Origin: JAKSCF01 sp028279945
Lineage (GTDB): Bacteria > Bacillota > Clostridia > Peptostreptococcales > JAAYPU01
NCBI GenBank assembly: GCA_028279945.1
Contig: JANQMT010000188.1
Span: 1-28,564, forward strand
Direction: 5' to 3'
Length of the DNA: 28,564 bases
Shown here: positions 1 through 7,858 of the stretch, piece after piece
Numbering within the stretch: the stretch's first letter is position 1
Layout of the letters: each line of letters opens with the position of its first letter
Position numbers and translations under genes: made by a program
Notes under the pieces: generated by a model
Databases searched by the model: none
What the model saw: only the letters and a program-made list of their open reading frames with translations
What the model was told of the DNA's origin: nothing

Positions 1-732
1 ATATACATCTGGGCTGCCTAAATTCATACCAAAATAAGGCTGCATATCATTTACCGATGTAATGCCATATTGAGATGCCCCTTCCATATACTTTGTAATC
101 ATCTTTTCTTCCTTCTCTTCACTAAAGGTAAGCGCATATTTGCCTATTAGTCCCAGTGCTTCTTCATAAAGATACCCTGTTGGATCACCATTTTCAAATC
201 GTTCAATTTCTCCATAGGCGGGATCTATAGTTTCTCTATTAATGCCTGCAATCTCAAGAGCTTTACTATTTACCCATGCACCATGAGCTTCAGCATTTAG
301 TAGAAAGACCGGTCGATCTTTTATATATTTATCTAAGGATAGTTTTGTAGGCAATTTTTTATTTTCCCAATATACATGATACCAATTAAACCCAATAATC
401 CAAGGATCATTCGGTACTGTTTCAGCAAATTTTTTTACCATTTGTGCTGCTTCATCTTCGGATTTAGCTTCACCCAAATTCACATGTGTCTGATACATTC
501 CGGCCATGACCACATGTGTATGACTATCAAAGAATCCCGGCATTACAAATTTAGAGGTATAATCAAACACCTGAGTGTTAGAACCCACAACGGACTCCAT
601 ATCTTTCTTATCTCCTACTGCCATTATTGTGTTGTCTTTGATTGCAACAAATCCATCTAGGGTATCCTTATGTTGACCGGTATAAATAGCATCACTTATT
701 ATGACAATATCCGCTTTTTCTGCTATAATCAC
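1..732 (-). CDS. YtcJ-like amidohydrolase, amidohydrolase_3 family (3' end beyond window)
   Basis: Only the first 244 codons are visible; the C-terminal part lies beyond base 1. The frame opens with GTG at 732, preceded by GAGGAG about ten bases upstream; an in-frame TGA just upstream rules out an earlier start. After an N-terminal beta segment (ADIVIISDAIYTG) it has the metal-binding signature MPGFFDSHTH, then DPWIIGFNW, AHGAWVNSKALE and PTGYLYE, all typical of the YtcJ/amidohydrolase_3 branch of metal-dependent hydrolases, which cleave C-N bonds in amides or cyclic amides in the cytoplasm. It is clearly paralogous to the complete enzyme at 6038-7660, sharing the order of these motifs. It follows a symporter operon (956-2695) and a small membrane peptide gene with 92 bases between, so it is probably transcribed with them. 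The substrate is unknown. The family is confident; the C-terminal metal ligands cannot be checked here. Confidence 0.88.
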   Translation of the reverse strand, partial: MIIAEKADIVIISDAIYTGQHKDTLDGFVAIKDNTIMAVGDKKDMESVVGSNTQVFDYTSKFVMPGFFDSHTHVVMAGMYQTHVNLGEAKSEDEAAQMVKKFAETVPNDPWIIGFNWYHVYWENKKLPTKLSLDKYIKDRPVFLLNAEAHGAWVNSKALEIAGINRETIDPAYGEIERFENGDPTGYLYEEALGLIGKYALTFSEEKEEKMITKYMEGASQYGITSVNDMQPYFGMNLGSPDVY

Positions 733-794
733 ATCACATCACTCCTCATATATGCTAAAATAATCCTTATTGCATCATTGGTAAATACTTTTTT

Positions 795-820
795 AAAGGC
801 TAGAAAAATATCCAGCCCTT
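795..820 (-). other. Weak intercistronic hairpin
   Basis: AAAGGCT (795-801) pairs with AGCCCTT (814-820), giving a 7-bp stem with one G-U and a 12-base loop, between the small membrane ORF and the downstream amidohydrolase. On the minus strand it is followed by A residues rather than a T run, so it is not a good intrinsic terminator. It could stabilise or process the message. Confidence 0.3.
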
Positions 821-824
821 AAAT

Positions 825-932
825 TTAATTTTTTTTATCTCTATTCTGACGCATTATTTTATTGGATGTGGTTACAGCAATCACAATAGCCAATATAAAA
901 GCAATTAATATAATAATTTGTGTTCCACCCAT
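825..932 (-). CDS. Small single-pass membrane peptide beside symporter (35 aa)
   Basis: A 35-codon frame starts with ATG at 932, preceded by a near-perfect AAAGGAGG site seven bases upstream, and ends with TAA at 825. It begins MGGTQIIILIAF, forms one hydrophobic helix of about 17 residues (about residues 5-21), and ends in a basic tail (RQNRDKK), predicting a cytoplasmic C-terminus. It starts 23 bases after the symporter stop codon, so it should be co-translated with it. Small single-helix accessory peptides encoded next to sodium:solute symporters are known in Firmicutes; I infer a similar role here but do not recognise the exact family. The strong ribosome-binding site and operon position argue that it is real. 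Confidence 0.65.
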   Translation of the reverse strand: MGGTQIIILIAFILAIVIAVTTSNKIMRQNRDKKN

Positions 933-955
933 GAGAAAGCCTCCTTTATTTACCT

Positions 956-2458
956 TTAAGTTAACCTTTTCAAATCAATATCTTTTGTTTTTATAGCAAT
1001 AAATAATTCGTCTACGTTGTTTTCCGGTTTTCCAACATAGGCTAAAGCAACATAAACCAGAAAATTAATTGCAAGTGCTATTAATCCTCCCTGCATACCA
1101 TTTAAAAAAGGTACATAATCAGGTTGTGTAAACGCAAAATATGCAACAATTATGATACCGGTCAAAGTGCCGCCCCATGCACTTAACTTGTTGCCTTTTT
1201 TCCAGATTAATCCCAGGAAAACAGCTGGGAAAACTTGAACAATTGCTTGATATACACGCGTAAGCAACTGGACGATTGTAGGTAAATCCGTCATCGCCAT
1301 CATCAATCCTGCAAAGCCTACCAATACGGTAAACACCCTTGCGATAGTCGTCTGTGTTTTGGGCGACATATTAGGGAAAAATGGGGTTAATACATCATTT
1401 ACAAAAACGATTGACCAAGAGCTGATCATAGAATCCATCATGGATAATGCCCCTGCCAGAATAAGTATTGAAATGGTAGCAACCGCTACAGGTCCCATTG
1501 AGCTGATCATATTGACCAAAGCATATGCACTGTCTCCTGTATTAAATTCCGGTCTGGCGGATGCGCCTATTGCAACCAACAATATCAACAATGTAAAGAT
1601 TGGTGCTACAAATGGCGTTATTCTTATAGATTCTTTCAATTCTTTAGTAGATGCTGCAGCAAATATTCTGGAAAATAAAGATGGCCACATATATGCTCCA
1701 AACATGCCCATTAAAATTAGAGACGGCCAAAACAATGCACCAGGAGCTTCACCTCCCCATCCGGACATAGGGCCTGGAACAGTAAGCAGTTCTGCTTGAA
1801 TATCACGTACCTCCATAAGCATAGGTCCGATGCCGCCAAAGAAATGGTAAACCGCTACACCAAATAGAACCATACCGCCTATTAAAAACATCCATCCTTG
1901 ATAGTAATCTGCAATAATAACTGCTCTCATTCCGGAGAACAAAACATATAGTAAAAAGAATACGGCGATAATGGTCATCCCTAAATTGAAAGGTATTTTT
2001 TCATAAGTAATGGCTTGTATAGCGTACCCAGATGCAAGTAGCTCTGTAATAATCCAAGGCAGCTCAACCAATAAAACAACTAAGCCTACAAAAATTCGTA
2101 AACTTCTGCTATTATATCTAAGTTCGAACAGCTGTCCCATGGTTTTAAGATCATACACTTTTCCTAATTTCCAAAGCGGGCTGCATATTAAGAAAAAGAT
2201 ATATAAGCCGCCCAATGTATAGAATATAAGATAAGTAGAGGTAACGCCCATATCATAACCCATTTGGGCCCACCCAATTAGTAATGACCCGGGATACCAG
2301 GTACCAATAATCGTCATGGTAATAAACTGCCAGCCAAAAGAACGTCCTCCAACAGCGAAATCTTCAAAACTTTGCTCCGGCAAAGGGTTGCTGTATACGG
2401 CATAAGCAAGTCCTGCAATATAAATGCCTAACATTGTAAGTGTAATAAAAATATTCAT
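956..2458 (-). CDS. Sodium:solute symporter family (SSS) permease
   Basis: A 500-residue polytopic membrane protein with about 13 hydrophobic segments, the usual length for the SSS family (PutP, PanF). It has the early segment FEDFAVGGRSFGWQF, typical of SSS proteins, the TM1-2 glycine-rich stretch, and the TM8 region GALSMMDSMISSWSIVFVND, which aligns with the family's S-T-x-x-S...SS...D sodium-site helix. Here the usual threonine after the first serine appears to be methionine, so the sodium site may differ. It imports an unidentified solute using an ion gradient. ATG at 2458 starts right after the stop codon of the DUF3311-like gene, preceded by a GGGGGG-type ribosome site. The operon is headed by a sigma-54 promoter (2806-2820) and is followed by a small membrane peptide and an amidohydrolase. 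Confidence 0.9.
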   Translation of the reverse strand: MNIFITLTMLGIYIAGLAYAVYSNPLPEQSFEDFAVGGRSFGWQFITMTIIGTWYPGSLLIGWAQMGYDMGVTSTYLIFYTLGGLYIFFLICSPLWKLGKVYDLKTMGQLFELRYNSRSLRIFVGLVVLLVELPWIITELLASGYAIQAITYEKIPFNLGMTIIAVFFLLYVLFSGMRAVIIADYYQGWMFLIGGMVLFGVAVYHFFGGIGPMLMEVRDIQAELLTVPGPMSGWGGEAPGALFWPSLILMGMFGAYMWPSLFSRIFAAASTKELKESIRITPFVAPIFTLLILLVAIGASARPEFNTGDSAYALVNMISSMGPVAVATISILILAGALSMMDSMISSWSIVFVNDVLTPFFPNMSPKTQTTIARVFTVLVGFAGLMMAMTDLPTIVQLLTRVYQAIVQVFPAVFLGLIWKKGNKLSAWGGTLTGIIIVAYFAFTQPDYVPFLNGMQGGLIALAINFLVYVALAYVGKPENNVDELFIAIKTKDIDLKRLT

Positions 2459-2695
2459 TTACAATTCCCCCCTTACTTTCTGTACCCAATATAGTAATAC
2501 TAATAAGGCCGCCAATATCATTCCCAATAAAAATTCCATAAATATTAAGTAGGGTACGCCGGCAATCAATGGCTCAATTTTATTAATTCTTGAAAACAAA
2601 GAAGGTATCAATATAAATGCAAATACAATGGTTGCAATAATACCAATGATCCAATACAGAATTTTTCCATTGTCTGATTTCACAAATTCTTTCAA
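2459..2695 (-). CDS. Small two-helix membrane protein, DUF3311-like symporter partner
   Basis: 78 residues with two hydrophobic helices (about 12-33 and 48-70) joined by a short loop. The second half (IAGVPYLIFMEFLLGM...LLYWVQK) resembles the DUF3311 pattern of small proteins that precede SSS symporters. The start is TTG at 2695, preceded by GGAGGTGG at a good distance; no ATG is available in this frame. Its stop codon abuts the symporter ATG, so translation is probably coupled. The role is inferred from position: an auxiliary subunit of the symporter. It is the first gene of the sigma-54-controlled transcript, with a leader of about 100 bases. Confidence 0.75.
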   Translation of the reverse strand: MKEFVKSDNGKILYWIIGIIATIVFAFILIPSLFSRINKIEPLIAGVPYLIFMEFLLGMILAALLVLLYWVQKVRGEL

Positions 2696-2805
2696 AAAAA
2701 TTCCACCTCCATTAAATATAAAGCATTAAAATCTAAAATTTATCTGTTTTCACCTCCTATTGGTTTTATTTTGTTGATACTTAAAAAATTTATAATTGAT
2801 TATCC

Positions 2806-2820
2806 GCAATTATAATGCCA
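2806..2820 (-). promoter_or_regulatory. Sigma-54 (-24/-12) promoter of the symporter operon
   Basis: The minus strand reads TTGGCATTATAATTGCGG. It has TGGCA at -24 and TTGC at -12, with exactly ten bases between GG (2818-2819) and GC (2806-2807), the invariant sigma-54 spacing. The predicted transcript start is near 2794, about 100 bases before the TTG codon at 2695. A sigma-54 activator gene ends about 150 bases upstream. Confidence 0.85.
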
Positions 2821-2858
2821 ACCTCTTTAACATTGAAAAATCAATTATATTGAATGAC

Positions 2859-2884
2859 TAAGTGTCTGTATAAACTTACACTTA
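2859..2884. promoter_or_regulatory. Candidate upstream activator dyad for the sigma-54 promoter
   Basis: TAAGTGT (2859-2865) and ACACTTA (2878-2884) form a perfect 7-bp inverted repeat with a 12-base spacer. Its centre lies about 78 bases upstream of the predicted sigma-54 transcript start, where enhancer-binding activators usually bind. A second, weaker dyad, TCAAT-TAT-ATTGA, lies at 2841-2853. The natural candidate binder is the activator encoded at 2968-4323. Confidence 0.5.
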
Positions 2885-2914
2885 TAAACAGCATTCATAT
2901 TATCACTAAAATAT

Positions 2915-2950
2915 CAAAAAAAAAAGCAGTGTATTTTATAACGTACACTG
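2915..2950 (-). terminator. Intrinsic terminator of the sigma-54 activator gene
   Basis: CAGTGTA (2927-2933) pairs with TACACTG (2944-2950). On the minus strand the stem is followed by a run of ten T (complement of the A run 2916-2925). It lies 17 bases past the activator stop codon and separates it from the symporter promoter. Confidence 0.8.
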
Positions 2951-2967
2951 TCTTTTTATACTTACAT

Positions 2968-4323
2968 TTAGTAATCAATTCCTAACCGCTTCATTTTTTG
3001 GTATAACAACGTTCTGGGAATTTTTAAATATTCTGCTGTTTTTGTTTTGTTGCCATTGCATTTGTTTAAGGCTTTTTTTATTATCATTCTTTCTGCTTGT
3101 CTTTTTGCCTCTTCTATAGGATTTTCATAATGACTTAATTCTATTTCATCATTAGCGTCTGAGTTAAAATCAAAGTGCTGCATGGTAAGGGTATCCCCTT
3201 CAACAAAATTCATAGCTTTTTCTATTGTATTTTGCAACTCCCTTACATTACCCGGCCATTCATAATCCATAAACCTTTTAATGATTCTATCATCAATATC
3301 TATTACATTTTTTCCTAATAGATTATTAAACTTTTCAATCATCATTTTTGTGAGGCTTGAAATATCATCTCTTCTCTCTCTTAATGGTGGTACATCAATT
3401 TCAACCACATTCAATCTATAGTATAGATCTTCTCTAAATTTACTTTCTTTTACAAGATGATATAAATCTTTATTAGATGCAGCTATAATCCTCACATCAA
3501 TGGGTATACTCTTTTCTCCTCCAATTCTATCGATCTCTTGTTCTTGAAGCACTCTTAATAACTTAGGCTGCAGATTATAAGGCATTTGATTGATTTCATC
3601 GATAAAGAGCGTTCCATTGTTAGCAATTTCAAATTTCCCTTTTTTCCCTCCTGTTTTTGCCCCTGTAAAGGTGCCTTCTTCATATCCAAATAATTCTGAT
3701 TCAAATAATGCTTCCGGTAAAGCAGCCGCATTTACCCTTATAAAATTCCTTAAACTCCTGCGGCTCAAGTTATGTATGGAGTGTGCTACAAGTTCTTTTC
3801 CTGTTCCTGTTTCACCTTGAATGATTACTGTAGAATTGGTTCTTGCGGCATACCTTATTTGCTGTTTTAATCTTTGTATGCTGTCGCTTGTCCCTAAAAT
3901 GTTATCAATGGTATAATTGGCTTGTCTCAGAGACTGAACCTCTTCTTTAAAGTATTTCAACTCATCATCAAGATTAATATATTTTTCTACAAATTGTTCC
4001 AACAGCTCAGTTTCTTGAAACAGGTCATATTCTACTAAGCCGATTTGTTTTCCATTTTTTCTTAGAGGAATCCGTGTACTGGCAATAGCTTGGCCATTTA
4101 TAAAGTAAAAATCCGCTATCTCTGTCTCATTCTTTTTTAAAGCTGTATCCATTTTAGTAGGAGGAAAAACTTCTTTGATAGGCTTACCGATTACCTCATA
4201 TTGATTAACCGATATAAAGTCTGCAAACTGTTTGCTCATAAAAACAATGTCGGCATTCATATCTACTACGATAAGTCCATATACATGATCTAAAAATAGT
4301 TTATAATCATTGGGTTTTAGCAT
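2968..4323 (-). CDS. Sigma-54-dependent transcriptional activator, PAS-AAA+-Fis
   Basis: 451 residues in three parts. An N-terminal PAS-type sensor (about 1-105) is followed by a coiled-coil linker and a central AAA+ domain with Walker A GETGTGKE (about 170-177), Walker B TLFIDEIN, the R-finger region FREDLYYRLN and the WPGNVREL motif. The C-terminal Fis helix-turn-helix is NKTKTAEYLKIPRTLLYQKM. The sigma-54 contact loop reads GTFTGA instead of the usual GAFTGA. The layout matches RocR-like activators. I chose ATG at 4323: GAAGGA lies nine bases before it, whereas it directly abuts the ATG at 4332 with no spacer. The gene has its own terminator, and the adjacent downstream operon carries a sigma-54 promoter, so that operon is its likely target. 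The signal sensed by the PAS domain is unknown. Confidence 0.93.
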   Translation of the reverse strand: MLKPNDYKLFLDHVYGLIVVDMNADIVFMSKQFADFISVNQYEVIGKPIKEVFPPTKMDTALKKNETEIADFYFINGQAIASTRIPLRKNGKQIGLVEYDLFQETELLEQFVEKYINLDDELKYFKEEVQSLRQANYTIDNILGTSDSIQRLKQQIRYAARTNSTVIIQGETGTGKELVAHSIHNLSRRSLRNFIRVNAAALPEALFESELFGYEEGTFTGAKTGGKKGKFEIANNGTLFIDEINQMPYNLQPKLLRVLQEQEIDRIGGEKSIPIDVRIIAASNKDLYHLVKESKFREDLYYRLNVVEIDVPPLRERRDDISSLTKMMIEKFNNLLGKNVIDIDDRIIKRFMDYEWPGNVRELQNTIEKAMNFVEGDTLTMQHFDFNSDANDEIELSHYENPIEEAKRQAERMIIKKALNKCNGNKTKTAEYLKIPRTLLYQKMKRLGIDY

Positions 4324-4409
4324 CCGTATCATTCCTTCAATAGTAAAAATATTTTGATAAACTTCAATCTGTTAAGATTACTATACTATAAAAAAAACTT
4401 TTGTAACAG

Positions 4410-4421
4410 GTAATATATTAC
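4410..4421. promoter_or_regulatory. 12-bp palindrome upstream of the sigma-54 activator gene
   Basis: GTAATATATTAC is a perfect 12-bp palindrome about 87 bases upstream of the activator start codon, inside a wider TGTAA...TTACA arrangement (4402-4423). It may be an autoregulatory operator. The composition is AT-rich, so chance is a real alternative. Confidence 0.3.
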
Positions 4422-4454
4422 ACAATATTCTATAATAAAAATGATTAATAGGAA

Positions 4455-4492
4455 AATAAAAAACTGAGCAGTTAAATAAAACTACTCAGTTT
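4455..4492 (-). terminator. Intrinsic terminator of the amidohydrolase-NhaC operon
   Basis: AAACTGAGCAGTT (4461-4473) pairs with AACTACTCAGTTT (4480-4492): 13 pairs including one G-U, with a short loop. On the minus strand it is followed by a T run. It lies 30 bases after the NhaC-type gene's stop codon. Confidence 0.85.
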
Positions 4493-4521
4493 GGTTTATA
4501 AATTGTTTATAAAATCTGTTT

Positions 4522-6000
4522 TTAAAAAACAAAACCTGAAATCAGAAATGCAAATGCCGATATTGCTGCTGCAATAAATCCAAAGGGCATTTGGGTAATA
4601 GCATGTTCATAATTGTCACAACCCGTAGCAGCCGAAGTTAGTAATGTTGCATCTGAATACATACATATATGACTTCCCCATACGCCTGCTGATAGTACTG
4701 CGGCAACACAAAGCGGCGTATTAGCACCAATAGCTATTGAAAGGGGGATAACAATAGGAAGCGCTATAATATATAGTGTCCAGTTTGCACCAATCATAAA
4801 TTCAGTAATACCGAAAACAATGAAAATAATAAATGGCATTAGTTGTGGACTCATAATGCCAGATGCACTGTCAATGGTAAATTGAATAAATCCTATTTGA
4901 TCCAGTAATCCTCCAAAAGTATATCCAACAGCAATAATGACAAACATTAACATCATATTCTTAAAACCATTAATGGATAGTTCAATAAATTCTGTAACCG
5001 AAACAACTTTTTGAGGAATATAAAAGAAGAATGAAAAGATTAATGCAACAACAACCCCCATGTATAAGTCGATTTCATAATAAACAGTTGCCGCCACTAA
5101 AACGATAATGGGAAGAAAAAAGTTGATTATTTTAGGTTTTTTAGGTATTTCTACTTCTTTGCCACCCTTAATATCAATCTTTTCTGATCCCGGAGGTGCT
5201 AAAACACCGGTTTCTCTTGCTCTCTCTTCTGCTTTTTTCATACGTCCGATGACAGGAACTACACCTATTATAACCAATGGTACAATAAATGCTGCAACCC
5301 AAGCATAAAAATTGTATGGTATTGTTTTAAAGTAATAAATCATTCCCTGCCCTTCAGGAGCCCAACCATTGACTTCTAATAAATTTGCTACAAAAGCAGC
5401 CCATGTTGATATTGGAATAATAACACATACAGGTGCTGCAGTTGAGTCAACGACATAAGACAGCATCTCTCTGGAAACTTTATGCTTATCGGTTACTTTG
5501 GCCATGCTTGACCCGATGGTTAACGCATTTAAATAATCATCAAGAAATATTATAAGTCCCAATAACCATGTCCAAATTAATACGCCTTTTCTGGATTTAG
5601 CTTTAGCAGCTACAAAATCACCAAATGCAAAGGCCCCTCCGGCTTTTTCTATAAGGTTAATTAACGATCCCATGAATCCACATACTAACATTACCCAAAC
5701 AAAATCTTCACTCGTTACGGTTCCATATAACAGCCAAACATACTCTGTAAAAAATGCTGCCTTAAAATACATAATACTTGCCATAACACCCGCTAATACA
5801 AGCCCCAAAACAACTTCTTTGGTCAACAGAATAAAGGCTAATACAAATATAGGCGGGACAACCGTAAACCAACCTAGCTCTTCCGGACTTGGGTTTTGAA
5901 CTAAGAATGCAATTGCAATAACAATCATAATAGCTAAAAAAATAATATTGCCTATTTTTTTCTTTGAATTTGTTTTAGCGTTTATAGCTTGTTCTGTCAA
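4522..6000 (-). CDS. NhaC-family Na+/H+ antiporter-type permease
   Basis: 492 residues with about 12 membrane helices. The motifs FLDDYLNALTIGSSM (about residues 154-168) and VVDSTAAPVCVIIPISTWAA (about 184-203) are diagnostic of the NhaC branch of the ion-transporter superfamily. A hydrophilic cytoplasmic loop lies near residues 258-290. The start is TTG at 6000 with AAAGGAGG at good spacing; no ATG fits. Family members exchange Na+ for H+, and some exchange organic acids (malate/lactate). Coupling to an amidohydrolase 37 bases upstream suggests it may handle that enzyme's substrate or product rather than only ions. This is inference; the sequence shows the family but not the substrate. Confidence 0.88.
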   Translation of the reverse strand: MTEQAINAKTNSKKKIGNIIFLAIMIVIAIAFLVQNPSPEELGWFTVVPPIFVLAFILLTKEVVLGLVLAGVMASIMYFKAAFFTEYVWLLYGTVTSEDFVWVMLVCGFMGSLINLIEKAGGAFAFGDFVAAKAKSRKGVLIWTWLLGLIIFLDDYLNALTIGSSMAKVTDKHKVSREMLSYVVDSTAAPVCVIIPISTWAAFVANLLEVNGWAPEGQGMIYYFKTIPYNFYAWVAAFIVPLVIIGVVPVIGRMKKAEERARETGVLAPPGSEKIDIKGGKEVEIPKKPKIINFFLPIIVLVAATVYYEIDLYMGVVVALIFSFFFYIPQKVVSVTEFIELSINGFKNMMLMFVIIAVGYTFGGLLDQIGFIQFTIDSASGIMSPQLMPFIIFIVFGITEFMIGANWTLYIIALPIVIPLSIAIGANTPLCVAAVLSAGVWGSHICMYSDATLLTSAATGCDNYEHAITQMPFGFIAAAISAFAFLISGFVF

Positions 6001-6037
6001 TTCAAGACCTCCTTTAATATTTTTTAGATAACGCTTT

Positions 6038-7660
6038 TTACACCTCCTCTGCCATAGCTTGATAAACTATTTTGCCATTCACCATGGTCATGATCACTTG
6101 AGTCCCTAAGATTTCTTCTACATCAATCTCAAATAGATTTCGATCTATGACAATAATATCTGCTAATTTCCCAGCTTCAATGGTCCCTATACGGTCTTCC
6201 ATAAAGTTTAAATAGGCCGACCCTTTTGTGTAAGCATTAATAGCTTCCGTTAAGGAAACTTTTTCTTTTGGAATCCAGCCGCCAATAGGTTTTTTATCAT
6301 CATGAAGTCTTGTTACACTCCTATAAATAGATTGAAAAGGATTTAATTCAACAATAGGACAGTCCGTTCCAAATGAAATATTTGCTCTATTATTGATTAA
6401 AGATTTAAAAGGCCATGCAAGTTGGCACCTTTCCTCTCCTAAAATATGATGAAATGGATGCTCTGAAAAACGAAATGCTGCAAGGTGTTCCGGTTGAACG
6501 GATGCCAATACTCCTAACTGATGAAATCTTTCAAGATCTTTTTCATGGATGCACTCAATATGTTCTATGGTATGTCTTGAGTCTCTCCTACCATTTAACG
6601 TTTGGGCTTCTTCATACAAGTCTAAACCGAGCCTTACAGCACCATCACCACAAGCGTGAAAGCGAATTCGGTACCCTTTTTTATCGGCATTTCTCACTAA
6701 ATTCCTAAGGACATCCTCATCGATTCTCATTGACCCTTTATGATTGGGTCTATCCGAATAAGGTTCCAGCATTAATCCAGTATGCCCTCCCGGTGTTCCA
6801 TCTAAAAATTCTTTCAGCCCGGAAAAGCTCAGCATGTCTCCCTTATATTCATTTCTAATGTCTTCATATTCTTGATAGTGTTCTAACGGAAGTGTGAAAA
6901 AAATCCTGCAAGTAAGTTCATCCTCTAAATATAAAGATTTATATTCTTCATAATTAGTAACACCATAGATTTGAATATCCCCTACTGCAGTAATTCCATT
7001 TTTAGCAGCGTCTCTTAAAAATGTACGGATAATCTCTTTTTTATCCCCAATAGAACCAATAGCATGCTTCATAACTAAATCCATTGCGGTTTCGATTAGT
7101 ACGCCTGTTGGTTCTCCGGAATCATCTCGTTTTATTTCGCCATATGGCGGGTTGTCCAATTTTTTTGTAATATTACAAATTTCTAAAGCCTTACTGTTAA
7201 CCCACATAGCATGCATTTCATCATTGAATAAACATACCGGTGTATTGGGGAACCATTGGTCAAGCGTTTTTTTATTAGGCAAATTAGCCGGTTTCCAGTT
7301 ATATTGAGACCAGCCAAACCCTATAACCCATTGATACTTATTATGCAGCCTAAAGGCATCATAAACTTTTTTAACGGCTTCCTCTTCCGAAGATGTTTTT
7401 AATAAATTTATTGTACTGAGCTGCAATCCTGTAAAAAAAAGATGTACATGACTATCAATTAGTCCCGGCATAACCATTTCATTTTGATAATCCAGTACTT
7501 CCGTATTTTTTCCTAAATATTGATCAAGATTTTCGTCATCTTGACCAATATGCAAAACTCTATTCTCTTTAATTGCTATGTATCCATTAATGATTGGCTC
7601 AGTTTCTGTTGTGTAAATGGAATTACTTTTTAATATATAGTCAGCATATAAATTGTTCAT
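6038..7660 (-). CDS. YtcJ-like amidohydrolase (amidohydrolase_3 family), complete
   Basis: 540 residues, the usual size for YtcJ-type metal-dependent hydrolases. Visible motifs in order: N-terminal strand with TTETEPIINGYIAIKENR, metal ligands in MPGLIDSHVHL (about 64-74), MHAMWVNSKALE, the conserved GGHTG, RFHACGDGA (about 335-343), HTIEHIE (about 363-369), SVQPEHLAAF, then FGTDCPIVELNPF with the catalytic aspartate, and the C-terminal beta segment KLADIIVIDRNLF. It probably hydrolyses an amide, carbamate or cyclic amide in the cytoplasm; no substrate can be assigned. ATG at 7660 has GAGGTGG upstream. It is first in a two-gene operon with the NhaC-type permease and lies just downstream of an AraC-type regulator gene. 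Its paralogue is at 1-732. Confidence 0.92.
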   Translation of the reverse strand: MNNLYADYILKSNSIYTTETEPIINGYIAIKENRVLHIGQDDENLDQYLGKNTEVLDYQNEMVMPGLIDSHVHLFFTGLQLSTINLLKTSSEEEAVKKVYDAFRLHNKYQWVIGFGWSQYNWKPANLPNKKTLDQWFPNTPVCLFNDEMHAMWVNSKALEICNITKKLDNPPYGEIKRDDSGEPTGVLIETAMDLVMKHAIGSIGDKKEIIRTFLRDAAKNGITAVGDIQIYGVTNYEEYKSLYLEDELTCRIFFTLPLEHYQEYEDIRNEYKGDMLSFSGLKEFLDGTPGGHTGLMLEPYSDRPNHKGSMRIDEDVLRNLVRNADKKGYRIRFHACGDGAVRLGLDLYEEAQTLNGRRDSRHTIEHIECIHEKDLERFHQLGVLASVQPEHLAAFRFSEHPFHHILGEERCQLAWPFKSLINNRANISFGTDCPIVELNPFQSIYRSVTRLHDDKKPIGGWIPKEKVSLTEAINAYTKGSAYLNFMEDRIGTIEAGKLADIIVIDRNLFEIDVEEILGTQVIMTMVNGKIVYQAMAEEV

Positions 7661-7673
7661 TCAGTACCACCTC

Positions 7674-7718
7674 ATTATGATTTTTCAGAATTTTTTTACT
7701 GTTATGAAAAATCATAAT
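7674..7718 (-). promoter_or_regulatory. 14-bp perfect inverted repeat abutting the RBS of the amidohydrolase operon
   Basis: ATTATGATTTTTCA (7674-7687) and TGAAAAATCATAAT (7705-7718) are perfect inverted copies with a 17-base spacer. On the minus strand the repeat ends right where the GAGGTGG ribosome-binding site begins. It could be the operator for the AraC-type regulator encoded upstream or an RNA hairpin controlling translation. A 14-bp perfect arm is unlikely to be accidental. Confidence 0.65.
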
Positions 7719-7822
7719 ATAAAAAGCTAATTAAAAATAGATGATATATTGCGCAATTTTATGTTTGATGTTGTTGTAAAGCAAAAAATGGTTTTTTTAA
7801 CCGCAAAATAGTGATATTTTTA

Positions 7823-7856
7823 TAAAAAAAATAACCTTAAATTTAAATAAGGTTAT
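7823..7856 (-). terminator. Intrinsic terminator of the AraC-type regulator gene
   Basis: ATAACCTTA (7831-7839) pairs with TAAGGTTAT (7848-7856), a 9-bp stem. On the minus strand it is followed by eight T (complement of 7823-7830). It begins two bases after the regulator's stop codon. Confidence 0.8.
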
Positions 7857-7858
7857 AA

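Noticed and set aside
376..660. 94-codon plus-strand frame
   Set aside because: It lies antisense to the partial amidohydrolase, lacks a ribosome site and has a composition unlike a real protein.
1359..1799. 146-codon plus-strand frame
   Set aside because: Antisense shadow of the SSS symporter; no ribosome site or recognisable domain.
7719..7822. Sigma-54 promoter before the amidohydrolase-NhaC operon
   Set aside because: No GG-N10-GC pair on the minus strand; the operon is more likely under the AraC regulator. The weak TTGCGC-N17-TAATTA pair is too poor to call.
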